Shown: positions 1 to 8,646, numbered from the stretch's first letter. The stretch is 64,000 nt of DNA from Frigoribacterium sp. Leaf415 (GCF_001424645.1 NZ_LMQR01000001.1:1233301-1297300); one strand, 5' to 3'. Numbers and translations are program-made. The notes: generated by a model from the sequence alone, not told the origin.

Positions 1-627
1 GGCTACGACGGCTCGACGAACGTCCCGTTGACCGTCGGTGGCCAGACCCTCGCCCCGCTCGTCGACGCGCTCGAGTGCTCCACGGTGGGCTCGCGCGTGG
101 CGGTCGCCGTCAAGGCGAGCGACCTCTCCGCATCGATCAACGGTGCCGCGGCGACCCCGAACGACGACCCCGACGCCGCCTACGTCGCCGTGGTCGACGT
201 CAAGCGGGCGTTCCTCGCGAAGGCCGACGGGGCCCTCCAGCTCGGCGCGAACGGCCTCCCGGCCGTCGTCACCGCACCCGACGGCGCACCCGGCATCACG
301 ATCCCCGCAGGCGACGCACCGGCCGACGAGGTCGTGCACCTCGTCCGCAAGGGCCACGGCACGACGCTGACGGCCGACGACACGGCCGTGGTGCAGTTCA
401 CGGCCGTCACCTGGAGCCAGCCCTCCACCGTCGCCGGTTCGACCTGGACGAACGGCGGATCGGCGACGCCGGTCGACCTCGGCGACGAGCAGATCCCCGA
501 CGACATCCGCTCGGCCCTGGTGGGGCAGCAGGTCGGCTCGCAGGTCATGGTCGTGCTCCCCGCGTCCGCCGAGAGCGGCGGCTCCGCCTACGTCTACGTC
601 TTCGACGTGCTCGGGGCGATCCGATGA
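1..627 (+). CDS. FKBP-type peptidyl-prolyl cis-trans isomerase, C-terminal part (5' end outside window)
   Basis: The frame is open from base 1, so the start lies upstream; 208 residues are visible. Two FKBP-like modules can be seen. The first is the tail of a domain ending near residue 75. The second holds the typical pieces VVQFTAVTWS, the S-x-W-x-x-G turn, IPDDIRSALVGQQVGSQVMV and a closing YVFDVLG strand. FKBPs of this kind are usually lipoproteins or exported folding catalysts that isomerise X-Pro bonds at the membrane, but the signal region is not in the window. It lies 24 bases before pafB on the same strand, a placement often seen in actinobacteria between the proteasome accessory genes. 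Assignment to the FKBP fold is fairly secure; catalytic competence of the degenerate first module is not. Confidence 0.8.
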   Translation, partial: GYDGSTNVPLTVGGQTLAPLVDALECSTVGSRVAVAVKASDLSASINGAAATPNDDPDAAYVAVVDVKRAFLAKADGALQLGANGLPAVVTAPDGAPGITIPAGDAPADEVVHLVRKGHGTTLTADDTAVVQFTAVTWSQPSTVAGSTWTNGGSATPVDLGDEQIPDDIRSALVGQQVGSQVMVVLPASAESGGSAYVYVFDVLGAIR

Positions 628-651
628 CGCTGCCCTGCTGAGCCGGTCGCC

Positions 652-1659
652 GTGCCCGCTGCCCGCACCCCCCGCGTCCCCGTCGAAGAGCGTCTGTTCA
701 GCCTCGTGCTGGCCCTGCTCGCGACGGATTCCGGGCTGAGCAAGACCGAGATCCTGTCGACCGTCCAGGGCTACCGCCAGAAGTACTCACGTGCCGGCGA
801 CAACGCCGCTCTCGAGCGGCAGTTCGAGCGGGACAAGGACGACATCCGCGAACTCGGCGTCCCCCTCGAGACGATCGACGACCCCTCGGCGGCGGGCAAC
901 AACCAGGCCCTGCGCTACCGAATCCCTCGCGGGGCGTACGAACTGCCTGAGGACATCTCGTTCTCCTCCGAAGAGACCGCCCTCCTCACCCTGGCCGCGA
1001 TGGTCTGGCGCGAGGGGTCCCTCTCGCACGAGTCCCGCCGGGCCCTCCTCAAGCTGCGGTCGCTGGGGGGCGCCGCCAGCGTGCCCGAGCTCGAGTACGC
1101 GCCTCGACTCCGCTCCCGGGACGCGGCGTTCGAGCCGCTGCGCACCGCGCTCGACCGCGGCGTCGTCGTCCGGTTCGACTACCTCAAGCCCGGCGACGAG
1201 TCCGCCCGTCGACGCGAGGTCGCCCCGGCCGCCCTGGTCCAGCACCACGGTCGGTGGTTGGTGTCCGCGGTCGAGGTCGACACGGGAACGCTCAAGACGT
1301 TCCTGCTGTCGAGGGTGGTCGGTCCCGTCCAGCTGACGTCCTCCCCGTTCACGCGCCCCGACGACGCCACGGCCGACCGTGCGCTGGCCGACCTCGAGCA
1401 GGTCTGGCGCGACCGCACCGCGACCCTCCGCGTCGAGCCGATGTCCGACGCCGAGACCCGACTCGGCAAACGTCGCGGCACCACGCGCGTCGATGCCGAC
1501 ACCCTCACCGTCCACTGGACCGACGAACACCTGCTCGCCGACGAACTGGCCTCCTTCGGACCCGAGGTGACGGTCGTCGAGCCCGAGAGCCTGCGCCTCC
1601 TCGTGCGGCACCGCCTCGCGAACGTGCTCGCCGCCCACGAGGGAGGCGTCCGTGGCTGA
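652..1659 (+). CDS. pafB: PafB-like WYL-domain transcriptional regulator
   Basis: A 335-residue protein with an N-terminal helix-turn-helix region (about residues 10-60, including LSKTEILSTV) and a WYL sensor domain around residues 160-240 (VVVRFDYLKPG, then HHGRWLVSAVEVDTG). PafB and PafC act together in mycobacteria as the activator of the LexA/RecA-independent DNA damage response. The start is a GTG 24 bases after the FKBP stop codon. The stop overlaps the next gene by 8 bases, so PafB and PafC are translationally coupled and probably made in equal amounts. The gene order pafB-pafC-tatA-tatC-helicase is the same as in Mycobacterium tuberculosis. No pafA or proteasome gene is visible here, although upstream sequence is missing. 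Confidence 0.9.
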   Translation: MPAARTPRVPVEERLFSLVLALLATDSGLSKTEILSTVQGYRQKYSRAGDNAALERQFERDKDDIRELGVPLETIDDPSAAGNNQALRYRIPRGAYELPEDISFSSEETALLTLAAMVWREGSLSHESRRALLKLRSLGGAASVPELEYAPRLRSRDAAFEPLRTALDRGVVVRFDYLKPGDESARRREVAPAALVQHHGRWLVSAVEVDTGTLKTFLLSRVVGPVQLTSSPFTRPDDATADRALADLEQVWRDRTATLRVEPMSDAETRLGKRRGTTRVDADTLTVHWTDEHLLADELASFGPEVTVVEPESLRLLVRHRLANVLAAHEGGVRG

Positions 1660-2644
1660 ATCCCGGGGGGCCCTCCACGCGGCCGACAAACTCGCCTTCC
1701 TGCTGTCGCTCGTCCCCTGGCTCATGGACCACGAGCGCGTCAGCGTGGCCGAGGCCGCCGCCCACTTCGGCGTGAGCGTGGCCGAGATCCGTCGTGCGGT
1801 CGAGCTCATCGCCGTCTCGGGCATCCCCGGCGAGACCACCCAGTACCAGCACGGCGACCTCTTCGACATCGCCTGGGACGACTTCGAGCAGAACGACGTC
1901 ATCGTGCTGACCAACCTCGTCGCCATCGACGACTCGCCGCGGTTCTCGGCTCGCGAGGCCGCCGCGCTCATCGCCGGGCTGCAGTACCTGTCGTCGCTGC
2001 CCGAGAACGCCGATCGCGCGGCCATCGCCACCCTGATGAGCAAGCTCTCCCGAGGGGCCTCCAGCGAGCCGAGCCAGGTCGCCGTCGACCAGTCCGAGAC
2101 GAACGAGGTCCTGGGACTCGTCGGACGGGCGGTCGAAGCCGGCGTCCAGCTCGAGTTCGACTACCGCGGCACCCGCGGCGTCGCCGAACGCCGCCGGGTC
2201 GACCCGCTTCGGGTCGAGTCGGTCGACGCCGACTGGTACCTCAGGGCCTGGGACCACCTGCGCGAGGCCCCCCGCACGTTCCGGCTCGACCGCATCGCCG
2301 CACCGGCGCTCACCTCGACGCCGATCGCTCACCGGGCCGACGACGTCACCCTGCCCGAGACGCTCTTCGAGGGGTCTCCGGACGACCTCGTCGTGGTGCT
2401 CGACCTCGACGCGGCCGCGGCCCCACTCCTCGCGGACTACGGCCCCGACGAACCCGAGCCCCTCGAGGACGACCGCGTGCGACTCCGACTGCGCGTCAAC
2501 CGCCTCGGCACGCTCTGTCGTCTCGTCGCAGGGCTGCCGGGGCGCCCCGAGGTCGTCGCGCCCGAGTCGGCACGCACGGCCGTGGCGGACTGGGCCCGCC
2601 GGGCGATCGAGCGTTACGACGCCGACCCGCCCCGCGCCTCCTAG
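1652..2644 (+). CDS. pafC: PafC-like WYL-domain transcriptional regulator
   Basis: A 330-residue paralogue and likely heterodimer partner of the preceding protein. It has an N-terminal winged-helix region (VSVAEAAAHFGVSVAEIRRAV) and a WYL domain with the name-giving motif DWYLRAWD near residues 192-199, followed by FRLDRI. The WYL domain is thought to sense a ligand, possibly single-stranded DNA. Start is a GTG inside the end of pafB (8-base overlap). The last codons and stop (RAS, TAG) are made by one copy of the dispersed decamer CGCGCCTCCT at 2633-2642. Family assignment is strong; the target regulon cannot be seen here. Confidence 0.9.
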   Translation: MAESRGALHAADKLAFLLSLVPWLMDHERVSVAEAAAHFGVSVAEIRRAVELIAVSGIPGETTQYQHGDLFDIAWDDFEQNDVIVLTNLVAIDDSPRFSAREAAALIAGLQYLSSLPENADRAAIATLMSKLSRGASSEPSQVAVDQSETNEVLGLVGRAVEAGVQLEFDYRGTRGVAERRRVDPLRVESVDADWYLRAWDHLREAPRTFRLDRIAAPALTSTPIAHRADDVTLPETLFEGSPDDLVVVLDLDAAAAPLLADYGPDEPEPLEDDRVRLRLRVNRLGTLCRLVAGLPGRPEVVAPESARTAVADWARRAIERYDADPPRAS

Positions 2645-2709
2645 GCTCTCCGGCTCGACCGGCGCTGTGGATCGTCTGCGCCGCGCCCGTCGCGGCCGAC
2701 CCCGCACGA

Positions 2710-2740
2710 TAGACTGATCGTCACCCTGCCCCGCAAGGAG
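2710..2740 (+). promoter_or_regulatory. tatA promoter -10 box and ribosome binding site
   Basis: TAGACT at 2710-2715 fits the actinobacterial TANNNT -10 box. It lies in the 104-base gap between pafC and tatA, where the sequence is less GC-rich. No convincing -35 is seen. AAGGAG at 2735-2740 stands 8 bases before the tatA ATG and fixes that start. Confidence 0.5.
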
Positions 2741-2748
2741 ACCCCATC

Positions 2749-3042
2749 ATGTTCGGAAACGCACTGTCAGGCTGGCACCTGATCATCATCCTGGCGATCG
2801 TCCTGCTCCTCTTCGGTGCGCCGAAGCTCCCCGCCCTCGCGAAGAGCATCGCCCAATCGATGCGCATCTTCAAGAACGAGGTCAACAGCGACAAGAAAGA
2901 GTCGTCGGTCGACGACGACTTCGACGACCGTCCGGTCCGTCGCTCCGACGACTCGACCGCCCGGTACACCGACGGGTCGACCGCTCGCCGCTCCGACGAC
3001 GGCTATTCGTCGCCGAATCGCGACGTCCCGCCGAAGTCCTGA
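2749..3042 (+). CDS. tatA: Sec-independent (twin-arginine) translocase subunit TatA
   Basis: A 97-residue protein with the TatA layout: a short N-terminal transmembrane helix (about residues 6-22, WHLIIILAIVLLLFGAPKLP, with the conserved FGxxKLP hinge), then an amphipathic helix rich in K/S/M, then a charged tail full of Asp, Arg and Ser. TatA oligomers form the conduit through which folded, cofactor-bearing proteins cross the membrane. The gene is followed after 3 bases by tatC, so the two core Tat components are co-expressed. A tatB is not present in the window. Start is ATG with AAGGAG 8 bases upstream. Confidence 0.95.
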   Translation: MFGNALSGWHLIIILAIVLLLFGAPKLPALAKSIAQSMRIFKNEVNSDKKESSVDDDFDDRPVRRSDDSTARYTDGSTARRSDDGYSSPNRDVPPKS

Positions 3043-3045
3043 CGC

Positions 3046-3876
3046 GTGGCCACGACGACGACTCGTGGCGACAGCACCCGGGGGAGGGGCACAGGCCGCA
3101 GCCGTGGCCGCGACGGCAAGATGTCGCTCGGCCAACACCTGCTCGAGCTGCGCAAGCGCCTCTTCATCTCCGCCCTGGCCCTCATCCTGGCCGCTGTCGC
3201 CGGCTGGTTCCTCGCGCCCTTCGTCCTCGACGCCCTGAGGTCACCGGTCGAGGCCATCGCCGCGGCGCGGACGGGTGAGACCACCCTCAACTATTCGAAC
3301 ATCACCGGCGCGTTCGACCTCAAGCTGCAGATCGCGGTCACCGTCGGCGTCGTCATTTCGAGCCCCGTGTGGCTCTACCAGGTCTGGGCCTTCATCGTCC
3401 CGGCTCTCGTGCGCAAAGAGAAGCTCTACGCGGTCGGCTTCATCGGCACCGCCATCCCTCTCTTCCTGGGCGGCTGCCTGGCGGGCTGGTACGTCCTTCC
3501 CCATATCGTCGAGGTCATGACCGGCTTCGTCGACACCCAGGACGCCACGATCATCGAGTCGAAGGTCTACTACGACTTCGTCCTCAAGCTGGTCCTCGCC
3601 GTGGGCATCGCCTTCGTCATGCCGGTGTTCCTCGTGCTGCTGAACTTCGTGGGCGTCGTCTCGGCCGCGGCGATCGTCAGGGGGTGGCGCGTGGCCATCC
3701 TCGTCATCGTCCTGTTCACCGCCATCGCGACGCCGTCAGCCGACATCTTCTCGATGTTCCTGCTGGCGATCCCGATGATCATCTTGTTCTTCCTCGCGGC
3801 CGGGGTGGCCTGGTTGCACGATCGCCGGGCCGCCAAGCGCGCCGCGGCCCTCGACGCCGAGCTGGCGGCGGGGTGA
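3046..3876 (+). CDS. tatC: Sec-independent translocase subunit TatC
   Basis: A 276-residue polytopic membrane protein. The conserved TatC entry motif HLLELRKRLF follows a 25-residue Arg/Gly/Thr-rich N-terminal extension. Six hydrophobic segments follow, with the family block YQVWAFIVPALVRKEK in the first periplasmic-cytoplasmic transition and TPSADIFSMFLLAIP late in the protein. TatC recognises twin-arginine signal peptides and docks TatA. The first GTG after tatA was chosen. An ATG at 3121, just before the conserved region, is a possible alternative that would remove the extension. The stop lies 4 bases before the helicase ATG, so the operon continues. Confidence 0.95.
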   Translation: MATTTTRGDSTRGRGTGRSRGRDGKMSLGQHLLELRKRLFISALALILAAVAGWFLAPFVLDALRSPVEAIAAARTGETTLNYSNITGAFDLKLQIAVTVGVVISSPVWLYQVWAFIVPALVRKEKLYAVGFIGTAIPLFLGGCLAGWYVLPHIVEVMTGFVDTQDATIIESKVYYDFVLKLVLAVGIAFVMPVFLVLLNFVGVVSAAAIVRGWRVAILVIVLFTAIATPSADIFSMFLLAIPMIILFFLAAGVAWLHDRRAAKRAAALDAELAAG

Positions 3877-3880
3877 CCCG

Positions 3881-6376
3881 ATGAGCCCCGACCTCAGCCC
3901 GGCGGAGCGCTTCGCCGCGGCGAAGACACGCGTGAAGACCCCCAAGCTCCAGGCCTTCCGGTCCCGCCTGGGCTTCACCCTCGACCCGTTCCAGATCGCC
4001 GCCTGCGCCGCCCTCGAAGAAGGCGACAGCGTCCTCGTCGCCGCTCCCACGGGCGCCGGCAAGACGCTGGTGGCCGAGTACGCCATCCACCTCGCCATGC
4101 AAGACCCTCGGGCCAAGGTCTTCTACACCGCCCCGATGAAGGCTCTGAGCAACCAGAAGTTCCAAGAGCTCGTGGCCGAGTACGGCGCGTCCGAGGTCGG
4201 GCTGCTGACCGGCGACACGAACGTCAACTCGAGGGCGCGCATCGTCGTGATGACGACAGAGGTCCTCCGCAACATGATCTACGCCGGGTCCGAGATGTTG
4301 ACCGACCTGCGTTACGTCGTCCTCGACGAGGTCCACTTCCTCGCGGACCGGTTCCGGGGCGCGGTGTGGGAAGAGGTCATCATCCACCTGCCCCTCGACG
4401 TCAGGCTCATCTCGCTCAGCGCGACGGTGTCCAACGCCGAAGAGTTCGGTGACTGGTTGCAGACGGTCCGCGGCAGCACCGAGGTCATCGTCTCCGAGGA
4501 CCGCCCCGTGCCCCTCGACCAGCACGTCCTCGTCGGGGGCAAGTTCCTCGACCTGTTCGACTCCTCGGGGCAGGCGGCGACGAACCGGGTGAACCCCGAA
4601 CTCCTCCGGGCCACGTCGCTCGGCCGGCGTGGCGGTCGCAGCGGCGGACGCCGGGACTCCCATTCCAGCGGACGGACAGGCCCCCGGGGCCACGTCGTCC
4701 CGCCCACGCAGGGCGGCCCCGGACGCCTCGACCGCTGGAAGATCGTCGAGATGCTCGACGACCAGAACCTGCTTCCCGCCATCTTCTTCGTCTTCAGTCG
4801 GGTGGGCTGCGACCAGGCCGTGTCCCAGGTGCTGAGGTCGGGCATCCGTCTGACGACCGCCGACCAGCGTCGAGAGATCCGCGAGATCGTCGAGGCCCGC
4901 TGCCGCACCCTGCGCGACGAAGACCTGGCCGTGCTCGGCTACTGGCGCTGGCTCGACGGTCTCGAACGGGGCGTGGCCGCCCACCACGCCGGCCTGTTGC
5001 CGGCGTTCAAAGAGGTCGTCGAAGAGCTGTTCCAGAAGAAGCTCGTCAAGGTCGTGTTCGCGACCGAGACGCTCGCACTGGGCATCAACATGCCGGCCCG
5101 CACCGTCGTGCTCGAGAAGCTCGAGAAGTTCAACGGCGAGGCCCGGGTGCCCATCACCCCCGGCGAGTACACCCAGCTGACCGGTCGCGCCGGCCGTCGC
5201 GGCATCGACGTCGAGGGCCACTCGCTCGTCCAGTGGCAGCAGGGCCTCGATCCTCAGGCCGTCGCCTCGCTGGCCTCGCGGCGCACCTATCCGATGAACA
5301 GCAGCTTCCGGCCCACGTACAACATGGCCGTGAACCTCATCGAGCAGTTCGGTCGATCGCGCACCCGCGAGGTGCTCGAGACCTCGTTCGCCCAGTTCCA
5401 GGCCGACCGCTCGGTCGTCGACCTGGCCCGCAAGGTGCGGTCGCAGCAGCAGTCGCTCGACGGCTACGCCGCGTCGATGGCCTGCCACCTGGGCGACTTC
5501 GGCGAGTACACGATGTTGCGTCGCGAGGTGGGCGACCTCGAGAAGCAGGGGGCGGCTCGCGCCGACTCCCAGTCGCGGGCCGAACGCGACAAACGCCAGC
5601 GACGCATCGTCGAACTCCGACGGCAGGTCCGGCAGCATCCCTGCCACGCCTGCCCCGATCGCGAGCAGCACGCCCGCTGGTCCGAGCGCTGGTTCAAGCT
5701 CAAGAAGCAGACCGACCAGCTGTCAGCGCAGATCCGCAGCCGGACCGGCGCCGTGGCCAAGGTCTTCGACCGCGTCACCGACGTGCTGCTCGACCGCGGC
5801 TACCTCCTCCCGACGGGAACGAACGCCGGAGGCGCGGGTCGCGTCCCCCGGGACGCCGAGGTCACCGTCGCCCCGACCGGTCGCACGTTGCGCCGCATCT
5901 ACGGTGATCGCGACCTGCTCGTGGCCGAGAGCCTCCGCCTCGGTCTGTGGAACATGCTCGACGTGCCGTCGATGGCCGCGATGGCCGCCACGCTCGTGTA
6001 CGAGCCCCGGCGGGACGAGGGCCAGCTCTCCGAGCGGTTCCTGCCCCGAGGCGAGTTCCGTGCCGCCCTCGACGCCACCCAGCTGCTCTGGGCCGAGCTC
6101 GACGACCTCGAGCACGAACACCGCCTGCCCGGCAGCCAGCCTCCCGCACCGGGTCTCGCCCTGGCGATGCACCGTTGGGCCCGAGGTGCCGCACTCGACT
6201 CGGTGCTCGACGACGCCGACCTCGCAGCCGGCGACTTCGTGCGCTGGACGAAACAGACGATCGACCTGCTCGACCAGCTGTCGGTCGTGGGGGACCTGCC
6301 GGTCGGCCCGACGGCACGGCAGGCGCTCGACGCCGTCCGTCGCGGCATCGTGGCCTACACCGCGGTCGGCCCCTGA
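3881..6376 (+). CDS. helY: Ski2/Mtr4-like DEAD/DEAH-box RNA helicase (HelY type)
   Basis: An 831-residue superfamily 2 helicase. Walker A APTGAGKT lies at about residues 53-60, DEVH at about 148-151, SATVSN near 180, and the second RecA domain has ALGINMPARTVV and the arginine-finger motif QLTGRAGRRG near 430. The C-terminal half has the Ski2-family helical region, including a long charged coiled-coil-like stretch around residues 505-630 with a C-x-x-C (HACP) and basic residues. HelY homologues sit beside tatC in many actinobacteria and are thought to process RNA, though their substrates are poorly known. A Gly/Arg/Ser-rich insert (about residues 247-285) separates the two RecA lobes and is probably flexible. 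Start ATG directly follows tatC. Confidence 0.9.
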   Translation: MSPDLSPAERFAAAKTRVKTPKLQAFRSRLGFTLDPFQIAACAALEEGDSVLVAAPTGAGKTLVAEYAIHLAMQDPRAKVFYTAPMKALSNQKFQELVAEYGASEVGLLTGDTNVNSRARIVVMTTEVLRNMIYAGSEMLTDLRYVVLDEVHFLADRFRGAVWEEVIIHLPLDVRLISLSATVSNAEEFGDWLQTVRGSTEVIVSEDRPVPLDQHVLVGGKFLDLFDSSGQAATNRVNPELLRATSLGRRGGRSGGRRDSHSSGRTGPRGHVVPPTQGGPGRLDRWKIVEMLDDQNLLPAIFFVFSRVGCDQAVSQVLRSGIRLTTADQRREIREIVEARCRTLRDEDLAVLGYWRWLDGLERGVAAHHAGLLPAFKEVVEELFQKKLVKVVFATETLALGINMPARTVVLEKLEKFNGEARVPITPGEYTQLTGRAGRRGIDVEGHSLVQWQQGLDPQAVASLASRRTYPMNSSFRPTYNMAVNLIEQFGRSRTREVLETSFAQFQADRSVVDLARKVRSQQQSLDGYAASMACHLGDFGEYTMLRREVGDLEKQGAARADSQSRAERDKRQRRIVELRRQVRQHPCHACPDREQHARWSERWFKLKKQTDQLSAQIRSRTGAVAKVFDRVTDVLLDRGYLLPTGTNAGGAGRVPRDAEVTVAPTGRTLRRIYGDRDLLVAESLRLGLWNMLDVPSMAAMAATLVYEPRRDEGQLSERFLPRGEFRAALDATQLLWAELDDLEHEHRLPGSQPPAPGLALAMHRWARGAALDSVLDDADLAAGDFVRWTKQTIDLLDQLSVVGDLPVGPTARQALDAVRRGIVAYTAVGP

Positions 6377-6438
6377 GCCCTCTGCCCGCCGAGGCCTGAC
6401 GACGACCGGCGACGACCGGCCTCCCAGACGCCGCCACC

Positions 6439-6450
6439 TAGAATCGCGGG
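6439..6450 (+). promoter_or_regulatory. lnt -10 box, apparently leaderless transcript
   Basis: TAGAAT at 6439-6444 is only 6 bases from the GTG start at 6451, and no purine-rich ribosome binding site lies between. This spacing is that of a leaderless mRNA beginning at the start codon. The 75-base gap after helY is otherwise unremarkable. Confidence 0.55.
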
Positions 6451-8079
6451 GTGTCTTCCCGAGCGACCGACGTCCGACTGCCCCTCTGGCTGGCCCTCAT
6501 CGTCGCGCTCGGCGCCGGCGCCGTCCTCGACGGCGGTTTCCCCGACGGTGACGTCTGGCCGTTGACGTTCGTCGGCATCGGCTTCGTCCTGTTGGCCCTC
6601 CGAGGCCGGTCGCTCGGTGGTTCCTTCCTGGTCGGCCTCGTGGCAGGCCTGTCCTTCTACCTGATCCACATCTCGTGGGCGACGCTCTTCCTCGGCGTCG
6701 TGCCCTGGGCCGCCCTGTCGACGCTCGAGGCTCTCTTCTTCGCCGCGGGGGCGATGCTCATCACCCTGGCGTACCGCTGGGTCCCGCGCATCTGGCCCGG
6801 CACCCTGGGCCGCACGGTCCTGCTGCCCGTCGTCGTCGGGGGGCTCTGGACGCTCCGTGAGTTCGTCGCCGGCACCTGGCCCTACGGCGGGTTCGCCTGG
6901 GGTCGGGTGGCGCTCAGCCAATCCGAGAGCCCGTTCGCCGGCCTCGTCGCCTGGCTCGGCATCTCGGGGCTGTCGTTCCTCATGGTGGCGATCGTCGCCG
7001 CGCTGATCCAGCTCGCCCTCCAGACGACCGTCCGGGGTTCGACCCGTGTGCTCGCGGGTGCCACGGTCGTGGTCGCCGCCCTCGCGGTGCCCGCCTGGCC
7101 GACGCACTCCTCCGGCACGGCCACCATCGCCGCCGTCCAGGGTGACGGCGACGCGGGCTACTTCGCCGACCGGCAGTACGGCGACCTGACCAACGCCCAG
7201 GTGCTCGCGATGAGCGACCTGCAGGCCCAGCTCGCGCAGTTGCCGGAAGACCAGCGCTCCCTCGACATGATCGTCTGGCCCGAGGGCGGCAGCGACCGCG
7301 ATCCCACTCGCGACGCCACCGGCCGATACGTCTTCGATGCGATCTCCCGAGGCTACGACGCACCCCTCGTGTCGGGAGTCATCACCGAGAGCGACGACGG
7401 CGAGACCGTCTACAACTCGTCCCTCCTCTGGTCCGACGGAGGCGTGCGAGACCAGTACGACAAGAAGCACCCGGTCCCGTTCGGCGAGTACGTCCCCGCC
7501 CGTGATTTCTGGCGGCCCTTCGCCCCCGATCTCATCGACCTGATCGGCCGGGACTACACCCCGGGCACGCGTGACGAGGTCTTCGACCTGGGTGACTTCC
7601 GGGCGGGCATCTCGATCTGCTTCGACATCGTCGACGACCAGCTCATCACGAACATGATGGACGAGGGTGCGCAGGTCATCATCGGCCAGACGAACAACGC
7701 CGACTTCGGCACCCGTCCCGGCCAGACGGACGAGAACGAGCAGCAGCTCGCGATCGCCCGCCTGCGCGCCATCGAGACGGCCCGGCCCCTCGTCAACGTC
7801 TCGACCGTCGCTTCGACGCGGGCCATCGACGCCTCGGGCAGGACCACCGCCAGCATCCCCGACTACGAGCCCGGCACCATGGTGGCGGTGGTCGACCTCG
7901 GCACCGGGACGACGCCCGCCGTCGCGGCGAGTCGTGCGATCGAGCTGCTCGTGTCGTTCTTCGGTCTCGCGATGCTGCTGCTGTCCCGTCTGTTCATCGG
8001 TACCCGCCGGTCGGCTCGTCGTCGCCGGCTCGACGAGGCACCCGATCCGATCCTGCCGCGGTGGCGCGTCGTCGACTGA
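6451..8079 (+). CDS. lnt: Apolipoprotein N-acyltransferase
   Basis: A 542-residue integral membrane enzyme that adds the third acyl chain to the N-terminal cysteine of diacylglyceryl lipoproteins. About six to seven N-terminal membrane helices are followed by a nitrilase-like periplasmic domain. The catalytic Glu-Lys-Cys triad can be read as WPEGGSD (Glu near residue 278), YDKKHPVPFGEY (Lys near 336) and ISICFDIVDD (Cys near 387). A last hydrophobic helix and a basic tail close the protein. Length matches the family. LspA, which acts earlier in the same maturation pathway, is encoded at 41.2 kb. Start GTG is chosen because it directly follows a -10 box. Confidence 0.95.
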   Translation: MSSRATDVRLPLWLALIVALGAGAVLDGGFPDGDVWPLTFVGIGFVLLALRGRSLGGSFLVGLVAGLSFYLIHISWATLFLGVVPWAALSTLEALFFAAGAMLITLAYRWVPRIWPGTLGRTVLLPVVVGGLWTLREFVAGTWPYGGFAWGRVALSQSESPFAGLVAWLGISGLSFLMVAIVAALIQLALQTTVRGSTRVLAGATVVVAALAVPAWPTHSSGTATIAAVQGDGDAGYFADRQYGDLTNAQVLAMSDLQAQLAQLPEDQRSLDMIVWPEGGSDRDPTRDATGRYVFDAISRGYDAPLVSGVITESDDGETVYNSSLLWSDGGVRDQYDKKHPVPFGEYVPARDFWRPFAPDLIDLIGRDYTPGTRDEVFDLGDFRAGISICFDIVDDQLITNMMDEGAQVIIGQTNNADFGTRPGQTDENEQQLAIARLRAIETARPLVNVSTVASTRAIDASGRTTASIPDYEPGTMVAVVDLGTGTTPAVAASRAIELLVSFFGLAMLLLSRLFIGTRRSARRRRLDEAPDPILPRWRVVD

Positions 8080-8102
8080 CGTCTCGCGACGCCCCGGCAC
8101 GA

Positions 8103-8140
8103 GAGAAGGCCCGACCACCATGCGGTGGTCGGGCCTTCTC
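8103..8140. terminator. Strong bidirectional hairpin between lnt and rbpA
   Basis: A perfect 17-base-pair inverted repeat (8103-8119 and 8124-8140) with a 4-base loop lies between the convergent lnt and rbpA genes. It ends in a short T/G-rich stretch rather than a long T-tract. Position and symmetry make it a terminator shared by both transcripts. Confidence 0.85.
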
Positions 8141-8164
8141 GTCTTGGTGGTGCCGTGCGGGCCG

Positions 8165-8530
8165 TCAGGCGCCGATCTTGTGCTGACCCTTGCGGGCCCG
8201 CAGGAAATCGAGTCGTTCTTGGAGGAGCTCCTCGAGCTCGTCACGGCTGCGACGCTCGAGCAGCATGTCCCAGTGACTGCGGGGGACCTTCACGTCACCG
8301 GCGTCGATCTCGACCGGCTTGCCGTCGGCCGACAGCAGACGACCCTCTTGGCCACTCTTGGGGGACTGCCAGATGTCCGGGATCTCGGCGTCCGCAGCGA
8401 ACACCATGTCGAACGTCTGACCGTCGGTCGTCTGGTAGACGGCCTTCTTGCGGGGCGAGAACTCCACGCCCTCTTCGCTCTGCAGGCTCTGGCTGCCGAG
8501 CCTCATTCCGCGCAAACTGCGATCTGCCAT
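8165..8530 (-). CDS. rbpA: RNA polymerase-binding protein RbpA
   Basis: A 121-residue protein matching RbpA throughout: the N-terminal MADRSLRGMRLGSQS core-binding tail, a central beta-barrel-like part, and the sigma-interacting helix SHWDMLLERRSRDELEELL. RbpA binds the RNA polymerase beta subunit and group 1/2 sigma factors, and stabilises open complexes in actinobacteria. The zinc-ligand cysteines found in some homologues are absent. The ATG is preceded by GAGAGGAGA. Upstream lies a match to a SigR-type promoter, as reported for rbpA in Streptomyces, which suggests thiol-stress induction. Confidence 0.95.
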   Translation of the reverse strand: MADRSLRGMRLGSQSLQSEEGVEFSPRKKAVYQTTDGQTFDMVFAADAEIPDIWQSPKSGQEGRLLSADGKPVEIDAGDVKVPRSHWDMLLERRSRDELEELLQERLDFLRARKGQHKIGA

Positions 8531-8566
8531 TGTGTGGTCTCCTCTCGCGTTGCAATCACCCGTTGT

Positions 8567-8592
8567 AACCCGTTCTGGACCCCCACCGTTCC
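8567..8592 (-). promoter_or_regulatory. SigR/SigH-type (thiol-oxidative stress) promoter of rbpA
   Basis: On the minus strand GGAAC (8592-8588) is followed by exactly 18 bases and then GTT (8569-8567). The Streptomyces SigR and mycobacterial SigH consensus is GGAAT-N18-GTT, so only one base differs. The site lies 36 bases upstream of the rbpA ATG. Confidence 0.6.
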
Positions 8593-8646
8593 GAGCCGTG
8601 CGATTTCACAGTCCCTTCACAGTGCCCGGGCAGCCTGCGACGACGG

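Noticed and set aside
3779..5671. A 630-codon minus-strand open frame over the tatC/helY genes
   Set aside because: Typical antisense shadow of a real gene with no ribosome site, no motif and biased composition.
6355..8244. A 629-codon minus-strand open frame opposite lnt
   Set aside because: Antisense to a gene with a complete catalytic triad; it also runs through the terminator hairpin.
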